Positions 22,666 to 35,770 of a stretch of DNA of 64,000 nucleotides are shown in pieces. Made by a program: the position numbers and the translations under genes. The notes under the pieces are model-generated. The model ran no database searches, was not told the origin of the DNA, and saw nothing but the letters and a program-made list of their open reading frames with translations. The stretch's first letter is position 1, and each line of letters begins with the position of its first letter. This DNA is from Massospora cicadina (Eukaryota; Entomophthoromycota; Entomophthoromycetes; Entomophthorales; Entomophthoraceae), in the NCBI GenBank assembly GCA_022478985.1, contig JAKSZP010002666.1, forward strand, positions 1 through 64,000. Reading direction: 5' to 3'.

Positions 22666-22995
22666 AAGGCGTCATTTTTAATGTCATGCACATAGTTTTC
22701 AGTACCAGTATATATACATGTGAATAATTTAGTGTCATGGTGACTTGCTTTATAATTAACGCGGCGATCAAGGGGTATATAAAGACTACCATCTACAGGA
22801 TTTTTAGAATAGGTGAAGATAAAAGGACCAGATATTTAAAATTTTTAAAAATTGGGAAACTCAGTTGATACTCACCTGTTAATCAGGCCAGCTAGATAGT
22901 TAGCACCAATGTTAATATCATTGAATTGGGGGCTTCCATGATGGATATTTTCATAGGTCAAGGAATTACCCCCTACAGTTGAGCGTTTCTCAAAA
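22666..22995 (-). repeat. B: 5' LTR, second part
   Basis: Aligns with about 7396-7719 of B's 3' LTR, including the shared run GGGGTATATAAA, GTCAAGGAATTA and CCCTACA. Together with 14402-15199 it gives a length close to the intact 3' LTR. Confidence 0.82.
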
Positions 22996-25833
22996 AAAGA
23001 AACTTTATAATTGAGGAGAGATATTTTCTTATATAAATTTATGAGTTCTTTTTATTCAGCCATAAATTAAACACTTATGAGCATTTCATACTAGCTTTAT
23101 TATAAGGCGATAGCAGGAGTTGAAAAAACTAATTTACTAATATGAATTGGCAAAGAGGAGTAAGCTCCTATAGCTTTGGTGTTATCTGAAATCGCAGTGC
23201 TACACTCCTGGGTGTAATCAAGGTCAAGGGAAAAGCTTTTAGACATATTAGTGAGATGAGATGAGACAAAATTGATCAGGATCCCATATTTAAGGTATTC
23301 ATTACTTAAAACCTCTGAATTACCACTTCCACTTTGGTTATAATTCCTCCAAAATTTGGCGGTAAGGATAAAACCTCTTTATAACAAAACGATGCATTGA
23401 GGTTTTTGAGCAGTATCAGGTTACTTCTTCTTGACTTTTCATTTGACTATTTATGCTCAAGGTGGGTCAAATTTAAAGGTGCAAGAAACTGGTTAGCGTC
23501 AATGGGCATATCATCTAATCTTAAAAATCCATGAATTGACTGAGGTAGGTATCTTCTAGGACTTGTGCATCATCAGTATTCTCAGCATTCAACTATTCCA
23601 GGATGGCAATCTAAGAAGACGTACCTAAGATATATCAATCAGTATCTTTATAGCCCCCTTCATAGTTGTCATTAGAATAGTTTTAAATGCACTTGAGGTA
23701 AAATATTAGTAATGTTTAAAGTATCAGAGAAGTAGACTGGTCAACTTTATAGGTACTTGATCATAAGATGAGTTTTCTTTTCCATGCTTGGTGAGGAGAG
23801 GGTTCTTCTTAAACCATTCTTCTTTCAATGTGGCTATTCTTCTTACAGAAATTACACTTAAGCTTTTTCACCTTCTTTGGTTTGACTTTTCCAGACTATA
23901 GACTTTGGTTTTATATTGCCTTTCAGTGGATTACGATTTATATACATCATCCACATTGAGTATATCTTCCTTGATATCTAGGATAGAGTTAAGGCTTATT
24001 TTTAACTGAAGTAACATGTATAGCTAATTAAGGATTACTATGTAAACTGGCCATAAGGGTGCTATGGCATGATCTAGTGAGAATTCTTTCAAATAAATTA
24101 GGGTTTGAGCCTCAATATAGAAGCAGTCCACAAATTATGCCATGGTAGCAGCTTAGCGTAATGCATTTTTCATAAAACCTGTTCCTTCATACTCAAGCTT
24201 TGCTTAGACCCAAATTCGTTAAAAAACGCTTCTATCATTTAGTATCAAGTATTTAGGTTATCCATATAGTGAGCCAAAACCTCCTAGCCATGCATTTTAA
24301 ACAAGACATGATTTATTACCTTTTAACAATCAGTTGCACCTTCCATTGTGGCCTCATAGACATAAAGGAAGGATGTGATACCTCCTTCTCCAGGTGTAAT
24401 TTTGTCCTCGAAGGTAGATTTTTAGTGGCTTCCAGACATGAGAAACATGTACGCCAAGAGCTTCTTGTTCAATGATCTTGGTACATGTATTGTCTATTTA
24501 TTTTGGCAAGAGATTCAATAAATTTGATATTGTAACGAGTTAAGATGATGTTCCATTTCTTCAGTGGTAATTCTAGGGGTGACATATAGCAAGTTAGTGC
24601 ACTTTTCAAGAGCAATTTTATCATTCTCTAGGTTTTAATGCAAAATATGAGAGCTTTAATTTGTTGTCAAGTGGTAGAGAAGAAAGTTTGTAAAGATTTG
24701 TTTTGTCTTCTAACACTACAATACGGTGGCCAAAGTACTCCTTCATCTCCTGGCATACAGCACCTTTAGGGAGTTAGTACATATAATTTTTAGTCCCTCC
24801 ATGAGGGAGTTCCAGTGCTGCTCAGACTTATTAAAATGATAATAATCTGGTTAGAGTGTTCTCAGCTAGCTGGTTTTAAACTTATCTCACTTTCCAATTT
24901 GTTAAGTAGTTCAATAATTTAGGAAAAACACTTGTTGATTGGGATACTAGATCCTTCTCAATGCAGGCTAATCTGGCGATAAGTTTTTGTGACTCTCACT
25001 AAGCTTCTTAATATCAAATTTGCTTTGATTTTGTCAATTCTTTTTCAAATCAAGGTATAATTGAAATTTAAGGTGATTAATTTGTTCATATTCCTTATGA
25101 ACTATTATAGACTATGGCAGTTATTTCACCTTGGACTGCAGATTAATGCTGATGAATCTCTTAGAAAAAAACTTCAAGTAGTCTTTAGGTCTTGTTTTTT
25201 AGACTCTGAAAGGTTCTTTCTGAGATGTTTCACAGCTTTCTTTACATACTTGATAAATCTAAATTCAATGATTGCCAATTGATTCCGAAGTTAGATAATA
25301 TACAAGTAATTTGCTTCAGTTTTGCTGCATACATCCTCAATACTTTGCAACACTAAATAGTACACTTGCTCTTAGTACCAATCTTAACTCCCCTGAAAAT
25401 TGATGTGGTGAAGCTCTTTGTTATGTAATCCTAATAAGTGCACAATATGGTATGATACAGGATGTGTGAAACACATGACATATTTGGATAGGTTGCACTT
25501 GAGATGTATGTCTCTGGGAGAGCACTATGTTTTTATAAATTTATAAAAGCTCTGTTCATGGCAGATGTCATTTTTTTATTGGCTCTTTCACATGAATTTA
25601 TGATTCACTTAGTTAAGACTTTGACCACCTCATTTGAAACCCAGGTTAGTTGTTGCGATTCTGGAATCTCCATTTGATGTTCTTTTATACTTCAAATAAT
25701 ACCAAGGGAGGGCTTCCCATACGGTTGTTATATTCACTGTTATCATTGTGCAGACAGAGGGTTACCATATCAATTGACTATCTTCCATTGTGCAATCAAT
25801 TTGTTTCAGGAATTGTTAAGCAATGGCTGAGCC
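22996..25833 (-). pseudogene. D: protease and gag, right-hand piece
   Basis: It resumes element D exactly where the left piece ended, by alignment to C. It holds a decayed protease (about 23.15-23.4 kb), a zinc knuckle with two readable Cys (CNFCKKNSH near 23.85 kb, last ligand lost) and gag to the leader. Short plus-strand frames here are chance. Confidence 0.7.
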
Positions 25834-25850
25834 CATTGTAGTTAGCGCCA
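25834..25850 (-). promoter_or_regulatory. D: primer-binding site
   Basis: The minus strand reads TGGCGCTAACTACAATG, a diverged form of the lineage 1 site, three bases from the LTR end at 25854. Confidence 0.65.
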
Positions 25851-25853
25851 TCC

Positions 25854-26600
25854 TGTAAGCCTTCCTTAATGAGATGACCAATGATGCTATTCCAGGAAAG
25901 CCCAAAAGCCAATACTTGCTTTAAGTCTAAACTTTTACAAGTACCTTGTTTATTTTAATTAGGGAGACCAAGTTAAAATTAGGTCACATCAGGTAGAGTA
26001 TCCTTCCTATGGTAATAAGGCAAAGGAACTTAATAAAATAGAATTTTCTAAACATAGAATTAGATGAATTTGATCTTTAATAAGAAATTTTTTAATATAT
26101 ATATGTTATTTCTAACAATACAATACTATTTGGAAAGGGAACAATATAGTTATTAAAAAGGGATGTCTAAGTGTAGGATTTTCTAAGGATATCACATCTT
26201 GATTCACGGATTCCTTTGAAGCTTATATTTTACAGATTTTATTAAAAAAAAGCCCTTTTTTATTTTACTTTAAATTATATAAGTTGATCTTCAGGCATAT
26301 CTGTAATGTATCTTTTTGAGGGTATTATTAAACTTGCAGAAGCTTAAGTTATCTAGTGGAAAAATTACTTACATCCTGAGGTCCCATTAATTCAGCTAGT
26401 TTGTGTTATCCCAAAGATTAAGATTTAAAGTTAAAGTGAGGATATTCTCATTAATGATTTTAGCATTAATATTATTTGATATAACAATATAATGAATTAG
26501 GGTAGTTAAAAATCCCTAAAGTATTATTTGTTAGTTTTTTGTGGGATTAATTAGTCAATATCTTCTTAAAACGATTGATACCAGGTAGCCAATACCAACT
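25854..26600 (-). repeat. D: 5' LTR, right end uncertain
   Basis: Starts TGTAAGCCTTCC like the LTR of C (TGTAAAGATTCC) and stays alignable for several hundred bases. Some C-LTR-like sequence recurs up to about 26.9 kb (TGCCAAGGAAAAACTAGGC), so the LTR may be longer or interrupted. Confidence 0.6.
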
Positions 26601-27496
26601 AGATATGGTTTACAACTTAATCTATTATTACTAACTTTATTAAAATGCTTTAGATATAGTTTAGTAGGAATAACCTTATGTTTTTATTATATAAATCTAG
26701 GTGGTATCTCAGTCTAGATTAGTCTAAAATAATTTATAATAATAAAAAATATAAGATAAAACCTGGATGACAATCAAGATGATATGATTTTTTTGCATTG
26801 ACTTAATTGATATATGATATGCCAAGGAAAAACTAGGCTCACATTAGGTGGTATTAAAATACCTATACTGAATCCTAAGGAATAACTCTTCTATTTGATT
26901 GTGCCAAATATTTCTACAGATCTAAAAGGGGCCCTAAACCCAAAGTCAATCCCATGGGCAAAAATGACCTTACCTATGTGGAGGCAAAGCACCAAATCAC
27001 TACCTTACCCCTTAAAGACCTTATTTCTGTCTACCTTTTCATATTCTAAACTCTTTAAGAAAAAAGGGAAAAGTTTCAGGAAGGTAACTTAGTCTAGGGG
27101 TTCCTTATAAAATTATTATAATAATTAACTACCAACCCTCCAACCTAAAATAAGAATTCAGACATGCCTTAATATGAAAATTAGAATAATTTCAATTTGG
27201 ATTATCTACCAAAATTTTGATCTGCCTTTTAAGATTACTCAAACTAATTTTTAAACATTTTTATCATCTCCAACACTAAAATGTTCCATGCAATACCAAC
27301 CTTTCCATTCAGAAACTTCCCAAGCTTTTATGTAGGTTCACACTTACAAAATTCTAAAATTAATAGATCTGAGAGCCCTTGGATAATCACATACTTTTAA
27401 ATTTACTTAGCGGTATCACTCTCTGACTTAGCTTAGTCATATAAGATAATACCCCTAATTTAAAATGGGCCATCTGTTTTTAAATTCTGCTTCAAT
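26601..27496. other. AT-rich spacer, possibly remaining LTR sequence
   Basis: No domain is readable. Weak similarity to the outer half of the C LTR suggests part of it is the rest of D's LTR. The short frame 26895-27092 has no recognisable content. Confidence 0.5.
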
Positions 27497-27511
27497 AAGC
27501 AGATTAGCACC
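27497..27511. repeat. L1 left target-site duplication
   Basis: AAGCAGATTAGCACC, repeated exactly at 32739-32753. Confidence 0.9.
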
Positions 27512-27593
27512 ACGCTTTTATTTCTCATAACAATCACTTTAGTTACTACAATTTGATTCAAACAGCAAATTTGGATAATCACACACAGGAAAG

Positions 27594-28897
27594 ATGGGCA
27601 ACTTTAATAACAAAAATAACACAACATGGGCGAGTGTCGCGGCAAGCAGTGCGCTTAACGGTGCACCTAAGGGCAAGAAACGCCCTGGAGGGGGACCAGG
27701 AACCCAAGCCATAAAAAAAATGCAAACTCAGACACCGTCTGGGTTTATGGTATTTACGTTAAAGCACGCGCAATACATGTACATTCATTTCAACCAACCT
27801 TTGTCAAAGGTGGAACATGGGTTCAGACTCTTCCTTGGGGATGAGTCACTGACCCTGTGGGAGAAAACATGTGAGGCACAGCCCTCACTTTTCCCTCACG
27901 CGGTGTACATAGCCACCAACAACATGGGCCACAGCTGGATCAATATTGGCTTCAAAACAGCCGATGAAGCCAATGCCGCAGCAAAAATCTGCATAAAAAT
28001 TGCCCTCCCTGAGGGCAAAAAAATTGTGCACACCGCGCGCACCATATGGAACAAAGTGAAAACTTTGTTCATCTCCTTTGACTCGCTCCCCCCAACCTTC
28101 CTCGTAAGGTAATCAAGGAGGAGCTCTGCAAAGGTCTTGTGGCCTATGGAGAAATCCAACAACTTGAATTACAGCGATTTCACTCAATGCCCGACCTGTG
28201 CATGGGCAAAGCTATTGCTGTAATCAACCCCTTCCCAGAAGTGGAAGAGGATTTATCCAGAATTCCCCATGCAGCAGAATTTCACTTTGCAGATGGGGGC
28301 CAGTTGGCTGCATTCTGAGTTACACCGGAACGCGCACCACCCATTTGCAACCACTGTGGCTCACTGGGCCACAAGGAACATGCATGCCCTGTAAAAGAGG
28401 GCTTAATGGAAAATCATTTTTGTAAAGAAGCTATGGACGAAGATAATGAAAACTTCGCCAAAATGTCTGATGGCCACCACCCATTCCACTGAGGTGAAGA
28501 TGGACTATACTCCATCGTGGACCCAGTTACAAGTAAACAGCGTAAAGCAACACAAAAAGCCCGCAAGAGAGCAGTGGCTGAAGCGGCGGCACACGCGGAA
28601 TCCGCCATTAACCACGGACAAATTCAGGAGGATATTTTAGATATTCACCAAACCAACCAATCAGAACAATATGCCCAGGTCGAAAATTTTCACAGTAATC
28701 AGACTGAGCCACAAAGCGTCATCAGTCATGCACATACTGAGGAACAATGCAACCATAATTTGGGTGAAAATGCGGTGCACAATGCAACAAAGTTGAACCT
28801 CAAAAATATAAAATTTAATCAACAACCCGCATCAAATCAACATGAGACCTGTGCAGGAAAAGTTGATGCAAATGCAAAAAAACCACAATTCCCTTGA
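27594..28897 (+). pseudogene. L1 ORF1: nucleic-acid-binding protein with CCHC knuckle
   Basis: Begins MGNFNNKNNTTWASVAASSA. The frame is open to 28112, shifts, then continues with KEELCKGLVAYGEIQ and an in-frame TGA at about 28316. An intact CCHC knuckle CNHCGSLGHKEHAC follows at about 28351-28392, then an Arg/Lys/Ala-rich helix-like segment (QRKATQKARKRAV) and a Gln/Asn/His-rich tail ending at 28897. In LINEs of this type ORF1 protein coats the element RNA. Two or three lesions in an otherwise coding-like sequence make this a recent pseudogene. Confidence 0.85.
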
Positions 28898-28959
28898 ATC
28901 ATTGGGTCAGATCAAGGGAACCAACAATGGCAGTGAAAGAGTTGGAGTACAGACGCGGA

Positions 28960-31900
28960 GCATGGCCAAAATGAGCCGCGGTGGGATAGGACCAGAGGGT
29001 CCTCCCAACTGCTCCTGAGGCGCCGCGGGCACCTCAGTGTCAATAGGGATGTTAAATATCGCAGGAGCCAGGGCTCATACGTCCCAAGCCAAAAAGCTGG
29101 CATTCCTGTGAAAACCTCTTGTAGACATCTTGGCTATCCAAGAAAACCACTGCCTACAAGGGGAAGAAGAATCCTGGTCAACCAGGGTCGCACCATCACA
29201 ATCAGTATGGACATCTCACTGTGGGGTGATAGTCCAAAACAACAAAAAATTTAAAATTACAAATTTATCATCACACTTGCACGGTCGAGTCCTGGTAGCA
29301 ACAATCACATGGCAAGATGTAATAATTTCATTAGCATGTATCTATGCACCGTGCACTGCAACTGAGAAAAAAAATTTTATAAAAAATTTCTACCCTCACC
29401 CTCCCACCAGATATCATCATGTTAGGTGATTTCAACTGCTGGGATAACCCCAATACAGATCAATGGCCTAATCCCAGGGGATATCCACCTAAACACATTG
29501 AATATCGCACAATGAAGGCATCTCTTGGCTTACAGAATGCTCTTCCCCCCAATTCACCAATACTTCCCCATATTACAAGACCCAACATATGTGAGGGACT
29601 GCTCATATTGATGAGTCGTATTGACCACATCCTCATCCCACAATCCCACCACCTAAGAATCTCCAAATTTACAACAAAAAAGATCAATTTATCTGATCAC
29701 CAATTAGTTACAGTGCAGTTAGCGCCAACCCAATCCCACACACAGGTGTCACCTTGGATAAAGCTTTACCCAGAAAATATAAAGTTGCCTGAGATATCTG
29801 ACTGGGTTGAAAACAAGGCTACAAACCCAGAATTTACAGCCCCATTTACTTCAGATCCCATCAGAACATGGCAAAATTTCAAAAAAGATTTAATCAACAA
29901 AACCTGACATATTGCATCACGCAAGTACACCGCGGACACAGCCACAATCAAGCGTACCTTGGCAGAACTAGAACACCTGGAAATAAATACTCCAAAAACT
30001 GGCTATGTCCCTAATTGGGGACGCAAATGGGCAGAAATTTCAGCCCAACTTAACAATCTCATCTTTGAACACCAACACAGAATCAAAGTATCGAACAAAG
30101 GTAAGTTCATAAAGGAAGGTGAAACCTGTTTGACATACTTTTTCCGCCAATTCCACTCCCGCGGAAACCAGCCCACGTTCACACAGGTCTGCAAGACCAA
30201 TAGCACTGTGGCAACTGACCCTGAGGAGGTCAAGGCGGAATTACACTGCTATTACACTGAATTATATCGCGATATGCCAACAGATCCACAAAAATTAAAG
30301 AATTTTAGTCAAACTGCCAAGATACAAAGTACACCACCAAATTATAACATACTATCCCTTATCACATGGGAGGAGCTTTGGGAAACAATTCGCGGTGCAC
30401 CACGTAGGAAATGCCCAGGGCCTGATGGGATACCCTACGAATTTTACAAAAAATATTTCAACAAATCGCCCCCTCCTATTGGCATTAATGAACCAGAGTT
30501 TGTTGGAAACACGCCTATTACCAGGAGGCCATGAATCCTACGTTATAACCTCGTATAAAAAGGGTGACAAGTTGGACCTGGTCAACTGGCGCCCAATTGC
30601 ACTCTCCAACACTGACACAAAAATTCTAATAAAATTTCTAGCAACTAGATTAGGCGCAATTGCATCTGACGTCCTATCACCCAACCAGTTTGGGTTTATA
30701 CCAGGGCGTTCAATCTGGAACAACATACATCCTGTTGCAAACATTTGCCAATCCAAAGCAACTGATGCCCTGGTTTTCTTGGATCAGGAAAAAGCGTATG
30801 ACCGTGTTAGCTAGCCATACCTAAAAGAATGTCTACATGCCTTCAAACTCCCACCAAGATTCATAAAATGGGCGATGTTCCTAACAGAATCTGCAACCAT
30901 GGCTGTATGCGGCCCTGGATTCCTAACAAACAAGATTAAACCATACAGAGGGCTCAAACAAGGGGATCCCCTCAGCCCACTGCTATACAATTTCAGTTTT
31001 GACCCGCTCCTCTGAGTAACTGACTCACGTCTCATGGGGATAACCACACAAGGACAACCAACAGTCAAGATACTGGCCTTTGCAGATGACTGCGTAGCAG
31101 GTATAGCAAACAATGAAGATGCCCGACAGCTGGAACACACTCTAGAGGAATACTCCAAGGTGAGCAATGCATCGCTCAACAAAAGGAAGACAGAAAAATC
31201 CTCTTAGGCAAATACACAAACAATTGGGCCACATCAGAATCTCACTAACACTCGAAGAAAAAAACCCAATTATTTTACCCTTTGCAACACCTCCCACCAC
31301 CACTCCTGTCCGACACCTTGGAAACTGGCTAGAATCAGGGGGATATGCTAATGAGACAATGGAAATTAACCTGTTACAATGGGTACCAAACGCGTCGCCT
31401 CCCTCAAGGGAAGAACCCCAGGACTAACAGGACGAGTTACAGTTGCTAACTCGCTCATCCTCCCAATACTGTGGTACCAGGCCATGCGATAGGCTTCTCA
31501 CCTACCTTTATAACCTCAACACGCGCGCTTATCCAGGGCTGGCTGTGGCCTGGCTCTCACCCTCCTATACGGATGGAAACACTATTTGGCCCACGCTCAA
31601 GCGGAGGCATGGGACTAATAGATTTTGAGAGCCATGCCAATTACATCCTAGGTACCTGGATAAGTGAAATACTTGCTCCAGACCTCCCGCAACAACATTG
31701 GTCCAGAGCAGCAAGGACTAACTTTGCACAGGCGCTCAAATTAACTAACCCACATAGTCCACCCAGACTACTTTCATACCTTGCCAAGCACCCTACTGCA
31801 ACGGGTCCGCATGGAACCTCCCCTCATTTCAAACATATCCTCTGAACTATCCGCTGTATGGGATGGACCATAGAGAACACAGGTACTATACAGAGAAGGG

Positions 31901-32586
31901 GACGACCCAGCCCCCAGTTCAAATTAAGAAACCCAGAAAACCACCCCCAGAGGGATATGCTCGCAATAACCCCAAGCATAGCTAGGATAGAATACCTAGA
32001 TATGCTGGACATTCCCTATGATTTAACCACACAGAAAGCAATGTGGAAAATGACACACCACCCAATCCTACAACCAAGGAAAAGAGCAAACGCCTGGCGC
32101 TGTTTGAGAAGGACCTATAGGACGGTGAACCGCTCCAACTCCCTCCACAAAACATGTGCAGTATGTGGAGGGGAGGGATCCCTACATCACCGCCTAGAAA
32201 CATGCCCCCCAACCAAAGCTATATAACAGGAAGTTGCACTCCTGCTCAAGATAAAAAACGAACAGTAATTCTCAATATCAAAGAGTATCTTCGCGCTCCA
32301 GATCGAGTCACCAATCCCATCTACCCTCTGCTCTCTAATAATATCCATTGCAATGTGGACAATACACACAGTTGCATTAGATGCGTTCAAGGGCACGGTC
32401 CCAACCATTCATGGGACTATTAACAGATTCCATGTCCACTTACTAGAGCACTTCCAAGCCTGGCTCTATGGATATATGAGACCAAGACAAAAAGCGCTCA
32501 TAGAATCATGGTTCCCACTCTGGTTCCTCCACACAGACCCTTTCCTTCACACCTGCTCCATAGCAGGGGAAACTCCCTCGGAGTAG
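28960..32586 (+). pseudogene. L1 ORF2: endonuclease, reverse transcriptase, C-terminal zinc motif
   Basis: Starts near MLNIAGARA (29050). The endonuclease shows VDILAIQENH (metal-binding Glu), LGDFNCWDN, SRIDHIL and LSDHQLV, the apurinic-endonuclease-like pattern that nicks the target. RT follows: KCPGPDGIPYEFY, NWRPIALSNTDTKI, NQFGFIPGRSIWNN, FLDQEKAYDRV, GLKQGDPLSPLLYNF and FADDC with both catalytic Asp at about 31080-31091. A terminal Cys/His motif CAVCGGEGSLHHRLETC lies at about 32155-32205. Interruptions include a frameshift near 29410, a stop at 29907, one in KAYDRVS at 30812, and others. A separate RNase H domain is not evident. Confidence 0.9.
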
Positions 32587-32738
32587 TGCACCAACCCCCA
32601 ATACCTGGCAGTCCCGCTGGCAACAGGGGTAACTTGAGTACCCTGGGGTGTCCAATCTTTATATTTCTTAGTTATTCTCTTTGTTTCACATATATTCGGT
32701 AATGTCTGTCCCCTGGTCAGCTTACCTCGGTTAAATAA

Positions 32739-32753
32739 AAGCAGATTAGCACC
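32739..32753. repeat. L1 right target-site duplication
   Basis: AAGCAGATTAGCACC, identical to 27497-27511. Confidence 0.9.
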
Positions 32754-33154
32754 CTTCCTATTAGTGTAATCAATATATATGGTAACCAGAGCCTTAAAAT
32801 GATTAAAGATGATAAAAATGCCAATGCAATGAAATCAAATACGTCATAGAAATTATTGATCCTTAGAAATATTTCTGAGTATGTTCAAAAGTCTGAAGAA
32901 CCAAAATTAAGTGAACTATATGAAGCTACTATCCAGGAAACAACAGTCTGGTTGGTCCATAAAATAATGGATCAGTAAATGATGAATCAATTTTAAATAC
33001 ATTAATGATCACGTGACTGAGCACAATGGTCTAATGAGGTAACCAATGATACTTATGAGTGAAACAAAGTAAATTTATATGATGATTATATGGTGAATCA
33101 GGTCAACAAATATAACCACATAATGAATTATTATCACATGAATGGTGTCATATG
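32754..33154. other. AT-rich spacer before element E
   Basis: About 400 bases with no open frame or recognisable motif. It is the continuation of the sequence left of L1 and lies between the D complex and element E. Confidence 0.6.
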
Positions 33155-34255
33155 TGTTGGAAAACCCCACTATAAGGGTAATATATTAGCCTATAGAGGA
33201 TTTCTCTAAAATCCACCAATTGAATAATAATAAGTTACTAAGGATATAGCTAGACAGAACAAAATCAAGCTTAAATTATAATGGACATTAATTAAAATGT
33301 TTTCTAAAATCCAAAACCCTTTTATAGGCTTCAAAGCACCTAAATTTATTGTTGACGGAGGCCATTGTATAACCATGACCACAAAAATAATTTACAAGAT
33401 GGTCAGCATGAGGTCAGAGTACCTAAAAAGTATAAATAGCAGTTCAAATAGCTATGCGCACAACAGCGCAGTTGAAGACTCAGATGAACTTTCCTTTATA
33501 CCCTTGGGTTCAACTGCCAATGCAGGAGAATTACCAAAATCCCTTTTATAAAAGTTCCCCATTTGTACAAAGCTGATAAATGCCTATATTAACAAAATGG
33601 GAAGTAAATTAATTTTGCAAACTCCTTTAATAAAATCTACCAATGCACACAAGAAGCTGAAACAGCCATAAGTATCATGAGAACACCAGGAGAAAACAGA
33701 GCAGCAGCTACAAAGTCACAAGAAAACCTGAGCTCCATAAAGTTTAAGAAAAGAACTCAGAAGATCCCATAAGATCAAAGTAATGGATTTAGCTGGTCCT
33801 AAAACTATTCAAAAAATGCTTATGAACAGTATGACAGAACTTGATATGTTGATAATCAAGTCTTTACTTTGAACATCCTATCTCACATATACTATAGATA
33901 CTTTTTATGGGTATACTAATATGGTAATGTCTTTCACTGAATCTTCCATTACTATTATAGCTTTTATTTGGTGCTAATAACGCCAAATATTTATATTGTA
34001 TAGATTTCAAAATTAGCCTTCCTGTTGTCTGCAGAGGTTGATAGATTTCTGGTATGAACTAGAGTAACCTCAAAATGTACGATTTAAAACTTCAACATAG
34101 TTGGAACTCTTGGAACTATGAGAAGGAGTCCTATGTATGCAAAAAATAGACCCTCTAAATCACTTGCTGGTGCACCATGTGAACAAAAAAATAATTATTG
34201 TCAGTGGCTCAACCTCAAACATCAGCAGCGCCTGAGCATGCGGGCCACTTTAACT
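33155..34255 (+). repeat. E: 5' LTR (about 1.1 kb)
   Basis: Starts TGTTGGAAAACCCC and aligns with the reverse complement of the B LTR, for example GTACAAAGCTGA, ACAAAATGGGAAG and GGTTCAACTGCCAATG. It ends a few bases before the primer-binding site. Confidence 0.75.
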
Positions 34256-34260
34256 ATAGA

Positions 34261-34278
34261 TGGTGCTCACTACAGGGG
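34261..34278 (+). promoter_or_regulatory. E: primer-binding site
   Basis: TGGTGCTCACTACAGGGG, identical to those of C and I. Confidence 0.88.
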
Positions 34279-35770
34279 TACCACTAAGAGATTGCAAAGA
34301 TTTGTACGCTGATACCATGGAAATGTACCATAGAGAAGAATTACTGAAGATATAACCCTGTAGAGTATGCACAGAACAATTAATATATTAAAAATGTGTA
34401 TAGCTTCCTTAGTACTAAATAAAGAAGAGTTAGATCATCAGCACAGGAAGTACTGGGGAGCTAGATATGACTAAATTGAGAAATAAGTTGTAGTTCTTTG
34501 AGAGTGAAAACAATGAAGCCCTACTGATCCTAAAATCAATCTTTCTTGAGATGGAAAACCACAATGACCAATTGTATTGCTTGAAGCAGGACGTGAACAC
34601 CATTTAAGTGCAACGTTTACCCTCTCTCAGACTGTTACATACTTTTGGAGGACGCACCACTAATATCAATATGTCAGCGATGGTGGTAAACCGCATGTCA
34701 GATTGAGCCTGAGGAAATTTTAATTCCCACACATACTTCAAGACTAAGTTCACTCCTAGCAAGGAAACTATATCCAGATTTCTTCAGTTGTACAAATACA
34801 GCATGGACGGAACCAGTGACAAGCAGAAAGCGCCATGTACAAGGATGTATGGTCCAAGAAGCACAAGAGGTGCCTGGAACAACCCCCCATCAAAATTTAA
34901 GAAATCAAAGAGATTCTTATTGATGAGTTCATAAAAGCACAGTATGTGGAATATATGAAGCAAGAATTGCTCTACATGATAATGGGATAGTAAAAATAAA
35001 TGTGACAGAACAAGTAAGGTTTATCTTGAGGAATAACAGCTTTGGACTTGTATCTTGGATCTAGTTGCCGCAAGATACTATCTTGCTTAGTTCACTAGAC
35101 TATCACCTACAAATCCTGATGCACATAAAATGACCATAAACCTACTGTCTCTGAAAGCCATTAAGGGCGCCTTGATTGACGTTAAACCGCTTATAAAAAG
35201 GAGTCAAGGCACTAGAATCATCAGAACCATCAGTAACGCCACAATTAATAGAAAAGCCTTCTAAGTTGTCAAAAGTTGTAATCTTAAATCTAATGATAAA
35301 GCTTACCATCCACTAGAATGGAAGTACTCAAATTCCGCCAAGTTAAATTGTACAACTGCCAGAAATAAGGACTCTTCTAAAAAAGCCTTAAGTCAAATAA
35401 AAAAGAAAGAAAGATCTATAATGGAGGTATCAGGATCAACAATTGGTCATACGCCACACCAACGAAGATAATGAAGAGGAGCTGAGTCACAGGCTGATAC
35501 AGGATACTATGTCATTGGAATTCCAAGTGAAGTGGCTGTGCCTGCCTGCCTCAGGCCTATTTAAGCAGATTTTGAGCCTATCAAATGGTATTACTGGCTC
35601 ATGCTTCCAAGTGAACACAGATCATTGACAGTATCTCATATGGTAATAATCTCATGGAAACCACATTTAGGAAATTTTAAAATGAAGACCACGAGTCAAC
35701 TGAGGCTTTTGAGGAGTCCTTCCTGAGGAGTTAGAGGATTTAGTCAGACAGTAAGTGCTATTCTTACAGC
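34279..35770 (+). pseudogene. E: gag
   Basis: The capsid-like stretch at about 34.73-34.84 kb reads FKTKFTPSKETISRFLQLY, homologous to the capsid of C and I. A coiled-coil-like stretch lies before it. A Cys-containing remnant near 35.35 kb (YNCQK) may be the zinc knuckle. Stops are too frequent for any frame above 60 codons. Confidence 0.65.

Larger units (their letters stand above)
6606..22995 (-). mobile_element. Ty3/gypsy element B (lineage 1, 1.1-kb LTRs), host of two insertions
   Basis: Minus-strand element bounded by a 3' LTR at 6606-7719 and a 5' LTR now in two parts (14402-15199 and 22666-22995). The 5' LTR was split by element C. Gag was split at 11813/13507 by the non-autonomous LTR element. 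The order on the minus strand is LTR, primer-binding site, gag, protease, dUTPase-like, RT, RNase H, integrase, polypurine tract, LTR. Flanks GGAAT (6601-6605) and GAAAC (about 22999-23003) may be a decayed target duplication. Confidence 0.82.
5609..26600 (-). mobile_element. Ty3/gypsy element D (lineage 1), split by B
   Basis: Oldest element of a nested minus-strand complex. Its left piece (5609-6605) carries RT and the dUTPase-like domain. Its right piece (22996 to about 26600) carries protease, CCHC, gag, primer-binding site and 5' LTR. Both pieces align with a continuous stretch of element C: the break falls in a segment C shows intact at about 19.03-19.08 kb. The interval 6606-22995 is element B with its own insertions. 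The part of D left of 5609 is missing because element A abuts there. The LTR's right limit is uncertain. Confidence 0.8.
27512..32738 (+). mobile_element. LINE copy L1, 5.2 kb, full length by target duplication
   Basis: Non-LTR retrotransposon with two ORFs, flanked by a perfect 15-bp target duplication. A short 5' UTR (27512-27593) precedes ORF1. The 3' UTR ends with TTAAATAAA rather than a long poly(A). Its closest relative in the window is L2, which has the same 3' end motif ACATATTCGG. GC content is higher than in the surrounding gypsy remains, consistent with a younger insertion. Both ORFs carry a few stops and frameshifts, so it is probably inactive. Confidence 0.92.
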
